From: Rhodoferax sp. BAB1
GTDB taxonomy: Bacteria; Pseudomonadota; Gammaproteobacteria; Burkholderiales; Burkholderiaceae_C
DNA length: 64,000 bases
Assembly (NCBI RefSeq): GCF_013334205.1
Contig: NZ_CP054424.1
Location: 2,624,001 to 2,688,000 of the forward strand
Direction of reading: 5' to 3'
A program made the translations under genes and the position numbers. The notes beneath the pieces were generated by a model, which had not been told where the DNA came from, ran no database searches, and saw only the letters and a list, made by a program, of their open reading frames with translations. Below, piece after piece: positions 44,469 through 52,926 of the stretch (positions are counted from its first letter, which is position 1; the number at the start of each line of letters is the position of its first letter).

Positions 44469-45365
44469 CTAGACCCGTCCGGCCTGCGCGAAAGCCGCAC
44501 TCAGGAATTCCACCATGGCGCGCACCTTGTGCGAAAGGTGGTGCCGGCTGGGATAGACCACGCTGATATCCAGCTCCGGCCCCGCGTACTGCGGCAGGAT
44601 TTCCACCAGACGGCCGGCCTTCAAATCCTCCCCCACCAGGAAGCTGGGCTGGAACACGATGCCCTGGTCTGCCAGCGCCGCGGCGCGGCAGGTGTCGCCG
44701 CTGTTGCTGCGCAGGCGCGGGTGCACGGTGATGCTGCGCGTGCCCTGGGGCCCGGTGAAGCTCCACTGTTCGCCGGTGGCCAGGTAGGTGTAGGCGATCA
44801 CGTCGTGGTCGCCGAGGTCGTCCAGCGCATGGATGGGCGCCGCCTGCTGCAGGTAACGCGGCGAAGCGCACAGCACCAGGCGCGTGCCGCTGATGCGTCG
44901 TGCGATCAGCGAGGAACTGGCCAGCTGGCCGATGCGCACGGCCAGGTCGTAGCCCTCCTCGATCAGGTCCACCACCCGGTCATTCAGGTTGACCTCCAGC
45001 TCCACCCGCGGGTGGATGCGCAGGAACTCGCCCCACAGCGGCGCCATGTGGCGGATGCCAAAGGTCAGCGGCGCGGTGACCTTGAGCAAGCCCTGCGCCT
45101 GCACGGCCGTGGCGCTGACAGCGGCGTTGGCATCGTGCAGCTCGCCCAGGATCTGCACGCAGCGCTGCAGGTACTCGGCCCCGGCGTCGCTCAGCGAAAC
45201 GCGGCGCGTGCTGCGCTGCATCAGCCGCACGCCCAGGCGCGCCTCCAGTTCGCTGACATGGCGCGAGACCATGGCCTTGGAAATACCCAGCCGGTCGGCC
45301 GCCTTCACGAAGCTGCCCAGCTGCGCCACCGCCACGAAGGATTCGATCTCTTTGAACTGGTCCAT
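44469..45365 (-). CDS. LysR-family transcriptional regulator
   Basis: 298 residues; N-terminal winged helix (FVKAADRLGISKAMVSRHVS) and LysR effector domain. The type matches the large CrgA/AaeR-like subgroup (SLSDAGAEYLQRCVQILGEL). It is divergent from the esterase and dioxygenase genes, which are its likely targets. The 136-bp AT-rich divergent region contains ATTG and CAAT ends of a candidate site near 45392-45414. Confidence 0.92.
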   Translation of the reverse strand: MDQFKEIESFVAVAQLGSFVKAADRLGISKAMVSRHVSELEARLGVRLMQRSTRRVSLSDAGAEYLQRCVQILGELHDANAAVSATAVQAQGLLKVTAPLTFGIRHMAPLWGEFLRIHPRVELEVNLNDRVVDLIEEGYDLAVRIGQLASSSLIARRISGTRLVLCASPRYLQQAAPIHALDDLGDHDVIAYTYLATGEQWSFTGPQGTRSITVHPRLRSNSGDTCRAAALADQGIVFQPSFLVGEDLKAGRLVEILPQYAGPELDISVVYPSRHHLSHKVRAMVEFLSAAFAQAGRV

Positions 45366-45501
45366 GCCGCTGTTTCGGGTGTTTCAGGCCCTATTGTTTC
45401 AATTTAGTAATCAATAAGTCAATCAGATCGATATTTATCAAAGCCAGCTCATCCAATACAGTGGATCCAGCGCCATACCCAGGCGCCCACAGAAAGCCCC
45501 C

Positions 45502-46194
45502 ATGAACCAGCCCCAGGCCCTCATCCTCCAGCAGCCCAGCCCCAAGGCGGCGCAGCTCATCCTGCTCTTCCACGGCGTGGGCTCGAACGCCCAGTCCCTG
45601 GCCGGGCTGGGCCAGGCCTATGCCCAGGCCTTCCCGCAGGCCATGGTGGTGGCGGTGGACGCCCCCCATGCCAGCGAACTCGCGCCCGGTGGCTGGCAAT
45701 GGTTTTCGGTGACGGGCGTGACGGAAGAGAACCGCGTGGAACGCGTGGACGCCGCCCTGCCCGCCTTTGAATTTGCCGTGCGCCACTGGCAGGAGCGTGC
45801 CGGTGTGGACACGGCCGGCACCGCCCTGGTGGGTTTCTCGCAGGGCGCCATCATGGCGCTGGCCTCGGCGCTGCGCCCCGAGCCGGTGGCCGCGCGTGTG
45901 ATCGCCATCGCCGGGCGTTTTGCGCGCCTGCCCGAGGCGCCCCTGCACGAAGGCAGCACCCTGCACCTGCTGCACGGCAAGGCCGACACGGTGATGCCCT
46001 ACAGCCACGCCATAGAAGGCGCCCTGCGCCTGAAGGCGCTGGGCACGGACTTCACGGCCGACGTATTGCCCTTCATCGGCCACGAACTGCACCCCGATCT
46101 GGTGGAACTGGCGGTGGAGAAACTGCAGCAGCACGTGCCGGCGCGGCTGTGGCTCAAGCCCGGTGAGGACAACCCTGCCAAGGACCCCGTATGA
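45502..46194 (+). CDS. Phospholipase/carboxylesterase-family esterase
   Basis: 230 residues, alpha/beta-hydrolase of the small carboxylesterase type (YpfH-like). HGVGSN oxyanion loop, nucleophile GFSQG, acid HGKADTVMP and His in GHELHP are present. Cytoplasmic. Stop overlaps the next start (ATGA), so it is co-translated with the dioxygenase. Substrate unknown. Confidence 0.9.
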   Translation: MNQPQALILQQPSPKAAQLILLFHGVGSNAQSLAGLGQAYAQAFPQAMVVAVDAPHASELAPGGWQWFSVTGVTEENRVERVDAALPAFEFAVRHWQERAGVDTAGTALVGFSQGAIMALASALRPEPVAARVIAIAGRFARLPEAPLHEGSTLHLLHGKADTVMPYSHAIEGALRLKALGTDFTADVLPFIGHELHPDLVELAVEKLQQHVPARLWLKPGEDNPAKDPV

Positions 46195-46970
46195 AGCCCC
46201 TGCCCAGCCTTTTTGTCTCGCACGGCGCCCCACTCTTCGCCGTGGACGCCGGCAGCACCGGCCCGGCCCTGCGCGCCTGGGCGCAGGCGCACGGCAAGCC
46301 CAGCGCCATCGTGGTGATGTCGCCGCACTGGATGGCGCGCACGCCCACGGTGATGAGCACACCCGCGCCGCAGACCTGGCACGACTTCGGCGGTTTCCCG
46401 CCCGAGCTCTACACCCTGCAGTACCCGGCGCCCGGCAATCCCGCGCTGGCGCAAGACGTCGTGGGCCTGCTGCAGGCCGCCGGCATCGAGGCAGGCCTGG
46501 ACAATCGCCGACCCTTCGACCACGGCACCTGGGTACCGCTGCTGCACATGTACCCCGAAGCCGACGTGCCCGTGTTGCAGCTCGCCCTGCCCGCCAACTG
46601 GGGCCCGGCCCAGGTCTACGCACTGGGCCGCGCGCTGCACCCCCTGCGCGAGCGCGGCGTGCTGCTCATGGGCACGGGCAGCATGACGCACAACCTGGGC
46701 GAGTTCTTCGGCGGCCAGACCGAAGCCGCGCCCTACGTCATCGAATTCAGCCGCTGGGTGGAAAGCAGGATCGCCAGCGGCGACACGGCCGCCCTGCTGG
46801 ACTACCGCCGGCAGGCCCCGCACGCCCAGCGCGCGCACCCGACGGAAGACCACTTCCTGCCGCTGTTCTTCGCGCTCGGCGCGGCGGCCGATGGCGCACG
46901 ACCCGACTACCTCAGCCGCGAGGTCATGTACGGCATGCTGGCCATGGATGCGTTTGCGATGGAGGTTTAG
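46191..46970 (+). CDS. DODA-type (LigB-like) extradiol ring-cleavage dioxygenase
   Basis: 259 residues, similar to YgiD 4,5-DOPA dioxygenase. Metal and active-site histidines: SLFVSHGAP, MSPHWMA, FDHGTWVPL and TGSMTHNLGE. Class III non-heme iron or zinc dioxygenases of this type open catechol rings. Its coupling to an esterase and a divergent LysR gene suggests use of an ester-linked aromatic, which is inference. Confidence 0.9.
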   Translation: MKPLPSLFVSHGAPLFAVDAGSTGPALRAWAQAHGKPSAIVVMSPHWMARTPTVMSTPAPQTWHDFGGFPPELYTLQYPAPGNPALAQDVVGLLQAAGIEAGLDNRRPFDHGTWVPLLHMYPEADVPVLQLALPANWGPAQVYALGRALHPLRERGVLLMGTGSMTHNLGEFFGGQTEAAPYVIEFSRWVESRIASGDTAALLDYRRQAPHAQRAHPTEDHFLPLFFALGAAADGARPDYLSREVMYGMLAMDAFAMEV

Positions 46971-47107
46971 CCCAGCAGGCGGTACAGGCCGTAGGCGGCC
47001 AGCACGCCGGCGAGCACCAGCATCAGGGTCTTGACGAGACGGGTGGGCACCAGTGCACCGATGACGCTGGCGATGAGGATGGCGGCGAAGACGTAGGTCA
47101 TTTTCAT
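46967..47107 (-). CDS. Small hydrophobic protein, 46 residues
   Basis: ATG AAA ATG ACC start at 47107, TAA stop overlapping the dioxygenase stop by 4 bp. Two hydrophobic stretches (YVFAAILIASVIGALVPT and TLMLVLAGVLAAYGLYRLLG) are joined by RLVK. The layout resembles the last two helices of a TauE/SafE-type (TSUP) permease, so it could be a remnant or a genuine small membrane protein. Coding potential is modest. Confidence 0.45.
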   Translation of the reverse strand: MKMTYVFAAILIASVIGALVPTRLVKTLMLVLAGVLAAYGLYRLLG

Positions 47108-47161
47108 GCCGCGATGTTAAAGCCTCGCCGGCCGGTTCCGCAGGCCGCCTAAGATGGCGCC

Positions 47162-48799
47162 ATGTCGACGCCCCCGCCTCCGGAGCACCCGGGCCGCACG
47201 CCCCACGGGCGCCAGCGCCTCCTGGGCACGGTGCTGCAGTGTGCGCTTGCCGCCTGCTGCCTGCTGCTGGGCGCCTGCAGCACGCCACGGCTGGACGTCC
47301 CGCGTCCGGCATCGTCGGCCTGGCCCACGCCGGCCACCACCCCCATCGGCCAGGCCTATGCAAGCCAGCTGGCCGGGCACGAGGGCCAGTCCGGCCTGCA
47401 CACCCTGTCCAGCGGCATGGACGCACTGGGTGCACGCGCGGCCCTGGCCGAGGCTGCGCAGCACACGCTGGACCTGCAGTACTACATCCTGCGCAAGGAC
47501 ACGACCACACAGCTGCTGATGGCCCGGGTCTTGCGCGCGGCGCAGCGCGGCGTGCGCGTGCGCCTGCTGGTCGACGACCTGGACGCCGCCGGCAAGGACC
47601 TGGACCTGGCCGCGCTCGCGGGGTTTGCCAACGTCGAGGTGCGCGTCTTCAACCCCTTCTCGAGCCGCGGCGCCTTCGGCGTGTCGCAGCTGCTCGAATT
47701 CATCGGCAACGGGCAGCGGCTGAACCGCCGCATGCACAACAAGCTCTGGGTGGCCGACAACGCGATGGCCGTGATCGGCGGGCGCAACCTCGGCGACGAA
47801 TACTTCGACGCCAGCGGCCAGCTCAACTTCAGCGACCTCGACATGCTGGTGGCCGGTCCGGCGGTGGGCGAGATCTCGCGCGGCTTCGACAGCTACTGGA
47901 ACAGCGAGTGGGCGGTGCCGATCCAGGCCTTCGTCGCGCAGGCACCGCCGCCCGAGGCGCTGACCCGCTTCGAGCAGGACCTGCAGGCCCGGGTGGCGGA
48001 GTTCCGTGACACCGATTACGCGCGGGCGCTGCGCGAAGGCGGCATCGGGTCCACCCTGCGTGCGGGACGCATTCCTCTCATCATGGCGCCGGCCCTGGTC
48101 TTCGCCGACCCCCCGCACAAGGTGGTCACGGGGAGCGCGGCCTCCGGCACCAACCCGGTGTTCGCCGAGCGCATCCGCCCCCTGGTGACCCAGGCCCGCC
48201 GCGAACTGATCCTCATCTCGCCCTACTTCATCCCCAGCGAGCAGGGCATGCTGGCGTTTGGACAACTGGTGCAGCGCGGCGTGCGTGTGCGTGTGCTGAC
48301 CAACTCCCTGGCCTCGGCCGACGTGGTGCCGCTGGCGCATGCCGGCTACGCCCGCCACCGCGAGCGCCTGCTCGCCGCCGGGGTGGAACTCCATGAGATG
48401 CGCCCCGAGCGGTTGGAGACGGTCCGCAGCCGGCTGGGCGGGGGCTCTGCCGCCTACCTGCACACCAAGGCCATCGTGATCGACCGCCGCCATGTGGTGG
48501 TGGGCTCCATGAACCTCGACCCGCGCTCGCGGCTGTCCAACACCGAGGTCGGCCTGCTGAGCGAAAGCGCCGAACTCGGCGCCATCATCGGCCAACTGTT
48601 CGACGACGCCGTGCGCCCGGCGCGCGCCTACCGCGTCAGCCTGCTGGCGGCCGAAGAAGCAGGGCAGCCCCGGCAGCTGCAGTGGACCACCGAGGAGCAG
48701 GGTGCCCCGGTGTCCTACGCGCAGGAGCCGGGGGCCGGTTTCTGGCGCCGCCTGTTCTCGCGTCTGCTGGGCATGGTGGCGCCGCAAGACCTGCTGTAG
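47162..48799 (+). CDS. Phospholipase D-family lipoprotein
   Basis: 545 residues. A lipobox (LLLGAC) near residue 39 predicts a lipid anchor. Two HKD half-sites: HNKLWVADNAMAVIGGRN and HTKAIVIDRRHVVVGSMN. Such two-HKD proteins hydrolyse or transfer phosphatidyl groups, including cardiolipin-synthase-like reactions. It resembles the PLD-family proteins often annotated beside envelope genes; substrate unknown. Confidence 0.92.
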   Translation: MSTPPPPEHPGRTPHGRQRLLGTVLQCALAACCLLLGACSTPRLDVPRPASSAWPTPATTPIGQAYASQLAGHEGQSGLHTLSSGMDALGARAALAEAAQHTLDLQYYILRKDTTTQLLMARVLRAAQRGVRVRLLVDDLDAAGKDLDLAALAGFANVEVRVFNPFSSRGAFGVSQLLEFIGNGQRLNRRMHNKLWVADNAMAVIGGRNLGDEYFDASGQLNFSDLDMLVAGPAVGEISRGFDSYWNSEWAVPIQAFVAQAPPPEALTRFEQDLQARVAEFRDTDYARALREGGIGSTLRAGRIPLIMAPALVFADPPHKVVTGSAASGTNPVFAERIRPLVTQARRELILISPYFIPSEQGMLAFGQLVQRGVRVRVLTNSLASADVVPLAHAGYARHRERLLAAGVELHEMRPERLETVRSRLGGGSAAYLHTKAIVIDRRHVVVGSMNLDPRSRLSNTEVGLLSESAELGAIIGQLFDDAVRPARAYRVSLLAAEEAGQPRQLQWTTEEQGAPVSYAQEPGAGFWRRLFSRLLGMVAPQDLL

Positions 48800-48823
48800 C
48801 GCCGCGCCGCAAAACTTCGCGGG

Positions 48824-50233
48824 TCAGCCCTGCACCTCGAACAGCGTGCCCAGGCCGCCGGCGTGGTGCTCCAGCACATGGCAGTGGATCAGCCAGTGCC
48901 CGGGGTTGTCGGCCACGAAGGCCACTTCCACCCGGTCGCGCGGGGCCAGCAGCACCGTGTCGCGCCAGGGGCGCTCGGGCAGCGCCTCGCCGTTGCGTGA
49001 CAGCACGCGGAAGTGGTGGCCGTGCAGGTGCATGGGGTGCCACCAGGCCGTGTTGTTCTCGAAGGTCAGGCGCACGCTGCGGCCCGTCGGCACGCGAAAC
49101 TCGGCCGCATGGCCGGCGTGCTCGCGGTCATGGCGCAGGTGGGCCTGGCCATTGATGGTCCAGGCCGGGGCGGCTTCGCGCGCGCCATTCAGCAGGCGCA
49201 GGCGCCGCGCCTCGCGTTCGGCCGTGGACTCCTGCGGCCAGCCGTCGCGGCTCATGGCGCCGCCGCCCAGCTGCAGGGTGTGCACCAGCGCTTGCGCCAG
49301 ATCCGGCTCGGGCAGGGGCTCGCGCTGCGCGGGCAAGGGCGCCGCGCGCGCGGCCGAGGGCGGGCCTTGCACCTCCAGCGTGGCCAGGCTGCGCTCGCCG
49401 CGTGCATAGCTGTCCTTCAGCTGGTAACGGCCGGCGCGTGTGGCGTCGATGATGAAGTCCGTGCGCATGCCCGGGCCCAGCAGCAGCTCGCCTTCCCAGG
49501 GCACGGCCGTCGCGGCGGGCATGCCGTCGCGCGCAATCAGCCAGGCCGGCAAGCCTTCGAGGCTGAGCGCGAAGATGCGCGCATTGGCCGCGTTGACCAG
49601 GCGCAGGCGGATGCGCTGGCCGCTCTGCAGGGCCTGCACCAGGTCCACCTGCCCGTTCACCGTGAGCTGCTGGCCCAGGCGGCCGGCGTGCGCCACGTCG
49701 TGGAAGTTGTAGAAGTTCTCTGCAATGCGGCCCTGCGCGTCGAGCCGCCAGTCGTCGAGCAGCCAGACCAGGTCCAGGTCCACCGGCGGCGGCGCGTCGT
49801 CCTCCACGATCAGCGCACCGGCCAGGCCGCGATCGACCTGCTCGGGTGTGCCCAGGTGCGGGTGGTACCAGTAGGTGCCGGCGTCGGGCAGCGCGAAGCG
49901 GTAGGGGAAACGCTCGCCCGGCGCCACCGCGGCCTGCGTGAGGCCGGGCACGCCATCCATGGCATTGGGTAATCGGATGCCGTGCCAGTGGATGGTGCTG
50001 GGGTCGGGCAGCTGGTTGTGCAACGTCAGGTCCAGCACCGTGCCGCGCTTGAAGCGCAGCACCGGGCCGGGCACCTGGCCTTCGTAGGCCCAGACCGGGA
50101 GCGCGGGCTGGCCGGCGGCGGCCAGGGTGGCGGGGGCGGCACTCAGGATGCGGGACGTGGCGGCCCTGGCAAAAAGCGGTGCCGTCAGCGCGGGGGTACA
50201 GGCCAGGGTTTGCAGCAGATCACGGCGGTTCAT
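48824..50233 (-). CDS. Multicopper oxidase
   Basis: 469 residues. N-terminal MNRRDLLQT suggests a Tat signal. Copper motifs in order: HWHG (82-85), HPH (124-126), HPMHLHG (399-405) and HCHVLEHH (450-457), so T1, T2 and T3 sites are complete. Exported laccase/CueO-like oxidase for metals or phenols; there is no methionine-rich CueO insert, and no copper-resistance neighbour decides the role. It borders the gene-cassette array. Confidence 0.92.
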   Translation of the reverse strand: MNRRDLLQTLACTPALTAPLFARAATSRILSAAPATLAAAGQPALPVWAYEGQVPGPVLRFKRGTVLDLTLHNQLPDPSTIHWHGIRLPNAMDGVPGLTQAAVAPGERFPYRFALPDAGTYWYHPHLGTPEQVDRGLAGALIVEDDAPPPVDLDLVWLLDDWRLDAQGRIAENFYNFHDVAHAGRLGQQLTVNGQVDLVQALQSGQRIRLRLVNAANARIFALSLEGLPAWLIARDGMPAATAVPWEGELLLGPGMRTDFIIDATRAGRYQLKDSYARGERSLATLEVQGPPSAARAAPLPAQREPLPEPDLAQALVHTLQLGGGAMSRDGWPQESTAEREARRLRLLNGAREAAPAWTINGQAHLRHDREHAGHAAEFRVPTGRSVRLTFENNTAWWHPMHLHGHHFRVLSRNGEALPERPWRDTVLLAPRDRVEVAFVADNPGHWLIHCHVLEHHAGGLGTLFEVQG

Positions 50234-50440
50234 GATGGTTCGCTCCTGTCGATCCGCCGCAGCTTACCGCTTTGCAGTTCCGATGAAATTTCGGGATGTC
50301 TTGTGCTCGCTCTCGACCCTCAGCAGCCAATCGAGCCCGCGCCATGAACGGCCGGTATGCAGCGGTTGCAGCCCCTCGTCACGGACACTTGGCGGTCCGG
50401 CTTCGGTCACTAAGCTGCCGTTCGGAGCCAGATATGCAGA

Positions 50441-50527
50441 CTTCAACGTAGAAGTGACCAGCGACCAACAGGAGCGCGAGAAGCGCGCGGACGTAGTCGG
50501 GCGTCCGCGTCGACTACCAAGTTAGAT
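50441..50527 (-). repeat. attC-like site 1 (87 bp)
   Basis: Ends are CTTCAAC and GTTAGAT, fitting the RYYYAAC...GTTRRRY simple-site pattern (one mismatch). The interior is palindromic (CGCGAGAAGCGCG) with GTAGAAGTGACC near one end and CGTCCGCGTCGACTACC near the other, the same ends as site 4. It directly follows the stop of the 50544 gene on the minus strand. Between it and the multicopper oxidase start lie about 210 bp with only a weak TTG-initiated reading frame. Confidence 0.75.
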
Positions 50528-50543
50528 TGCGGCGTCTCCACAG

Positions 50544-51023
50544 CTACGTCCCAACTGCATAGATGGCCAAACTAAGTGCGCAGGCAAGCATGAAGCAGAA
50601 CGCCCACCAGCGGCCGAAGTGGGCATCGAGCCAAAAGGAAGCGGCAATAAACACCCAAATTAGAACGAAGGCGGCCGCGGCTCCAAGGGAAACAAACCAG
50701 GCCGAGTAAAGGAGCAGACAGAGACCCGAGAATGCAAGAGCAGCTGCGATCCACCACGACTGCGCGTGCTTCTGAGCACGTAAGACATATAGCGAAAGGG
50801 CGATCGCGATCATGAGCGGACCAGCAAACCGCGCCCATCCGCTCTTCCATGGGACCATTTGTCGCGCGGTCTCGGTCAGGCCGACGCTGATGACTAGAAC
50901 TTCGCCTGTGGATATAGCCGATGCCACTGCCGATCCGAAGGACCACAGCGCTGGAAGTAGAAGGACTGCCGCCAGCATCAGCACGAAGCCAGCGGAGAAC
51001 CTTAGCGATGGCTGATCGGCCAT
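50544..51023 (-). CDS. Cassette gene A: small membrane protein
   Basis: 159 residues with four or five hydrophobic helices (for example GFVLMLAAVLLLPALWSFGS and WWAFCFMLACALSLAIYAV) and no recognised family. The start codon is 6 bp after the GTTAGAT box of site 2 and the stop is 16 bp before site 1, the usual cassette geometry. Base composition is clearly less GC-rich than the flanking chromosome. No own promoter is evident. Confidence 0.65.
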   Translation of the reverse strand: MADQPSLRFSAGFVLMLAAVLLLPALWSFGSAVASAISTGEVLVISVGLTETARQMVPWKSGWARFAGPLMIAIALSLYVLRAQKHAQSWWIAAALAFSGLCLLLYSAWFVSLGAAAAFVLIWVFIAASFWLDAHFGRWWAFCFMLACALSLAIYAVGT

Positions 51024-51029
51024 TGAGCA

Positions 51030-51101
51030 ATCTAACGTTTGACATGAGGGGCGGCCAAGGGCGACAGCCCTTGGCCGCCCCTCTCGATGGAAGGGTTAGG
51101 C
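51030..51101 (-). repeat. attC-like site 2 (72 bp)
   Basis: Boxes ATCTAAC and GTTAGGC match RYYYAAC/GTTRRRY exactly. The interior has a 17-bp perfect stem (GAGGGGCGGCCAAGGGC and its complement, 51046-51083) closed by a 4-nt loop. It lies between the start of cassette gene A and the stop of cassette gene B. Confidence 0.85.
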
Positions 51102-51105
51102 CGCT

Positions 51106-51456
51106 TCATGTGCCGGGCTTCAGATTGGATTTGACCAGACCGAGGCCCTGCCAAAACTCTTTTGGATAGGCCAATTCTGGCTGCCCGACCCAACCGCGAG
51201 TTACGTTCAACTCATAGCCGGTGGATAGAGGCTTGTACTCGACAGAGTTGAGTGCAATTGAATCCCAATCTCCAGTGAATTTGAGATCACTCAGCTTCTG
51301 TGGATACGAGCCAGTGCGAATCTTGTGTAGCTCTACAAGAGAGATGGCTGTCTTGAAATGCTGGTCTCCAAACTTGGCATCGGCTTGCTTCTGAAAATCA
51401 CAGCCTCCGAGAGCGACAAGCAGAACGACTACGCTGGCAAAGTACCGAAGTTTCAT
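51106..51456 (-). CDS. Cassette gene B: putative lipoprotein
   Basis: 116 residues. The signal ends in a lipobox (LVALGGC, Cys19), followed by a soluble domain (HKIRTGSYPQKLSDLKFTGD), a pattern like small pilin-like or DUF-type lipoproteins in cassettes. No known family is recognised. The stop TGA is 4 bp from site 2 and the ATG 10 bp from site 3's GCCTAAC. GC content is low for this genome. Confidence 0.65.
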   Translation of the reverse strand: MKLRYFASVVVLLVALGGCDFQKQADAKFGDQHFKTAISLVELHKIRTGSYPQKLSDLKFTGDWDSIALNSVEYKPLSTGYELNVTRGWVGQPELAYPKEFWQGLGLVKSNLKPGT

Positions 51457-51466
51457 TTTGGAAGTG

Positions 51467-51534
51467 GCCTAACGTGAAGATGACCAGCGGCTTGCGGCTT
51501 GCCGCAAGACGTCCCCTTGACGGAGAGGTTAGGC
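51467..51534 (-). repeat. attC-like site 3 (68 bp)
   Basis: Perfect boxes GCCTAAC (51467-51473) and GTTAGGC (51528-51534) with an interior CTTGCGGCTTGCCGCAAG inverted pair. The ends GTGAAGATGACCAG and CCTTGACGGAGAG are the expected partly paired L regions. About 112 bp without a clear gene separate it from the next cassette gene's stop. Confidence 0.85.
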
Positions 51535-51646
51535 CCCAGACTCGATGAGCGTTCAGTAGGCCTGGGACGGGGCGTGTACCGGATGAATGGCGAATGACCG
51601 CGACCAGGCGACTTACGGTTCTGCGTTGAATCAACACCTTTGCAGA

Positions 51647-51949
51647 TCACTCTTTGCGCTCCTTCCTCTGCCCCCGATTGGCGAAAAAGGCTAGCGTGAG
51701 CCCAATAAATATGATCACGCTAAACAATGCCCAATAGACAAGGTACACATGGCTAGAGTGGACCGTGATCCACGCGAAGCCGAACTCGACGTATTCGCTG
51801 TTCCGACAATACGGATCCAAGAGACTGCCAGATAGGGCGCAAAGAATGGCTAGCCATAGCCCTACGGTAAAAGCGCCTAGAAAGGGAACCAAGAGCAGGA
51901 GGACTGCGGCCGCCCCGAGCAACATTGCGAAGAATAGTCGCGTGATCAT
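51647..51949 (-). CDS. Cassette gene C: small membrane protein
   Basis: 100 residues, three membrane helices (LFFAMLLGAAAVLLLLVPFL, AFTVGLWLAILCALSGSLL, VYLVYWALFSVIIFIGLTLA) and a basic tail RGQRKERKE. No recognised family. Its ATG is 4 bp from the GCCTAAC box of site 4. Confidence 0.6.
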   Translation of the reverse strand: MITRLFFAMLLGAAAVLLLLVPFLGAFTVGLWLAILCALSGSLLDPYCRNSEYVEFGFAWITVHSSHVYLVYWALFSVIIFIGLTLAFFANRGQRKERKE

Positions 51950-51953
51950 TGAG

Positions 51954-52034
51954 GCCTAACGTAGAAGTGACCGGCGGACAGTAGGCTGGCGAAAACCAGC
52001 CGATAGGACGTCCGCGTCGACTACCATGTCATGT
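51954..52034 (-). repeat. attC-like site 4 (81 bp)
   Basis: GCCTAAC at one end is perfect; the other end, GTCATGT, is degenerate (GTTRRRY with three mismatches) and overlaps the stop codon of cassette gene D. The interior shares GTAGAAGTGACC and CGTCCGCGTCGACTACC with site 1 and has a GGCTGG/CCAGCC stem. Confidence 0.7.
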
Positions 52035-52517
52035 CCGCGCCGCACCGCCGCCCGCCTGGGAGTACAGCCAGTCGAAGTTACTCCAGTACATCGGGTCGGC
52101 GCCGGGCTTGGACCGATGTTCTTCCACAAATGGCTTCAGAACTTCGTAGCAATGCTTGATGCTCGGCCCCCAGTTCACAGTCACGAGTTCGGCCGGGGCC
52201 AATCCGGATTTAAGAAGTGCAGCTGCAACGTCGTAGTTCGCAGTGACGGTTGATGCAGCGCGGCGCTCGTCGGAAGACCACTCGGCCAACTCCTTCTTTG
52301 AGAGAACTTCCCGCACGCACTGCCGGGCCGCTCGCACGTCATCCGACTGCAGAAATGCAACGATCGCCAGAGCACTAGTAACGCGTGACGAATCCTGCAT
52401 GGCAGAAAGCTGCTTCGCCATCACCTTGAGCTGGTGGTAATAGACGCCAAGAGTGGCGAACACCCCGACCGCAACGACCAATTGGAGCGCCAAGGTGGTC
52501 TTCTCGTAGAGTGTCAT
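52029..52517 (-). CDS. Cassette gene D: membrane-anchored hypothetical protein
   Basis: 162 residues, one N-terminal membrane helix (LALQLVVAVGVFATLGVYYH), a coiled segment (QLKVMAKQLSAMQD), then a helical soluble domain; it resembles DUF4760-type proteins. ATG 52517 behind GGAGG. The TGA stop is inside the outer box of site 4. A possible box ACATAAC (52536-52542) upstream of it fits the array's outer end. Confidence 0.6.
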   Translation of the reverse strand: MTLYEKTTLALQLVVAVGVFATLGVYYHQLKVMAKQLSAMQDSSRVTSALAIVAFLQSDDVRAARQCVREVLSKKELAEWSSDERRAASTVTANYDVAAALLKSGLAPAELVTVNWGPSIKHCYEVLKPFVEEHRSKPGADPMYWSNFDWLYSQAGGGAART

Positions 52518-52520
52518 CAC

Positions 52521-52926
52521 GCCTCCGCTGTACGGACATAACTTGATATAGGCAGCAAACCTGTCTTATGAACAATGTTCAAGTCGTCCTCCCGTGATCT
52601 GTTTTAAGTGCCTGATTTATATCAGTCTTTCCCCCAAACGCAATGCAGGCTTGCCCATGAATAGAACCGACAAACCCGGCAAACCTGTCTTATGAACACC
52701 GCCATGCCGCTTGTCCAGAAACCATTTCAGCTCAAGGACTTGTTCCAACTTCCTCGAAAACCATGGTCAATAACAGAACCCACAAAGTCGCCACCGAGCA
52801 CGCTTGGTCGCACGAGTCGTCAAGGTCCGCTCCTGGCCGCCAGCAGCCATCGAAGACAATAACAGCAACACTTCATCTGGCCGTCCTGTGATCCGGTCCA
52901 GGCCCCCTACTCGACACCCAAACTCC
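52521..52926. other. Intergenic region with a direct repeat and an FNR-like palindrome
   Basis: This 406-bp gap carries an exact 20-bp direct repeat (GCAAACCTGTCTTATGAACA at 52555-52574 and 52679-52698) and the palindrome CTGATTTATATCAG (52612-52625), one base from an FNR box in each half. No convincing gene was found in either strand; short frames here lack ribosome-binding sites. Confidence 0.6.

Noticed and set aside
50264..50446. A 60-residue minus-strand gene after attC site 1
   Set aside because: Its only start is TTG inside the attC box, with no ribosome-binding site; composition looks like non-coding cassette remnant.
52704..52865. A short plus-strand frame beginning MPLVQKPFQLKDLF
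   Set aside because: Rich in Pro, Ser and Arg with no ribosome-binding site and no recognisable fold; it lies in the repeat-bearing intergenic region.
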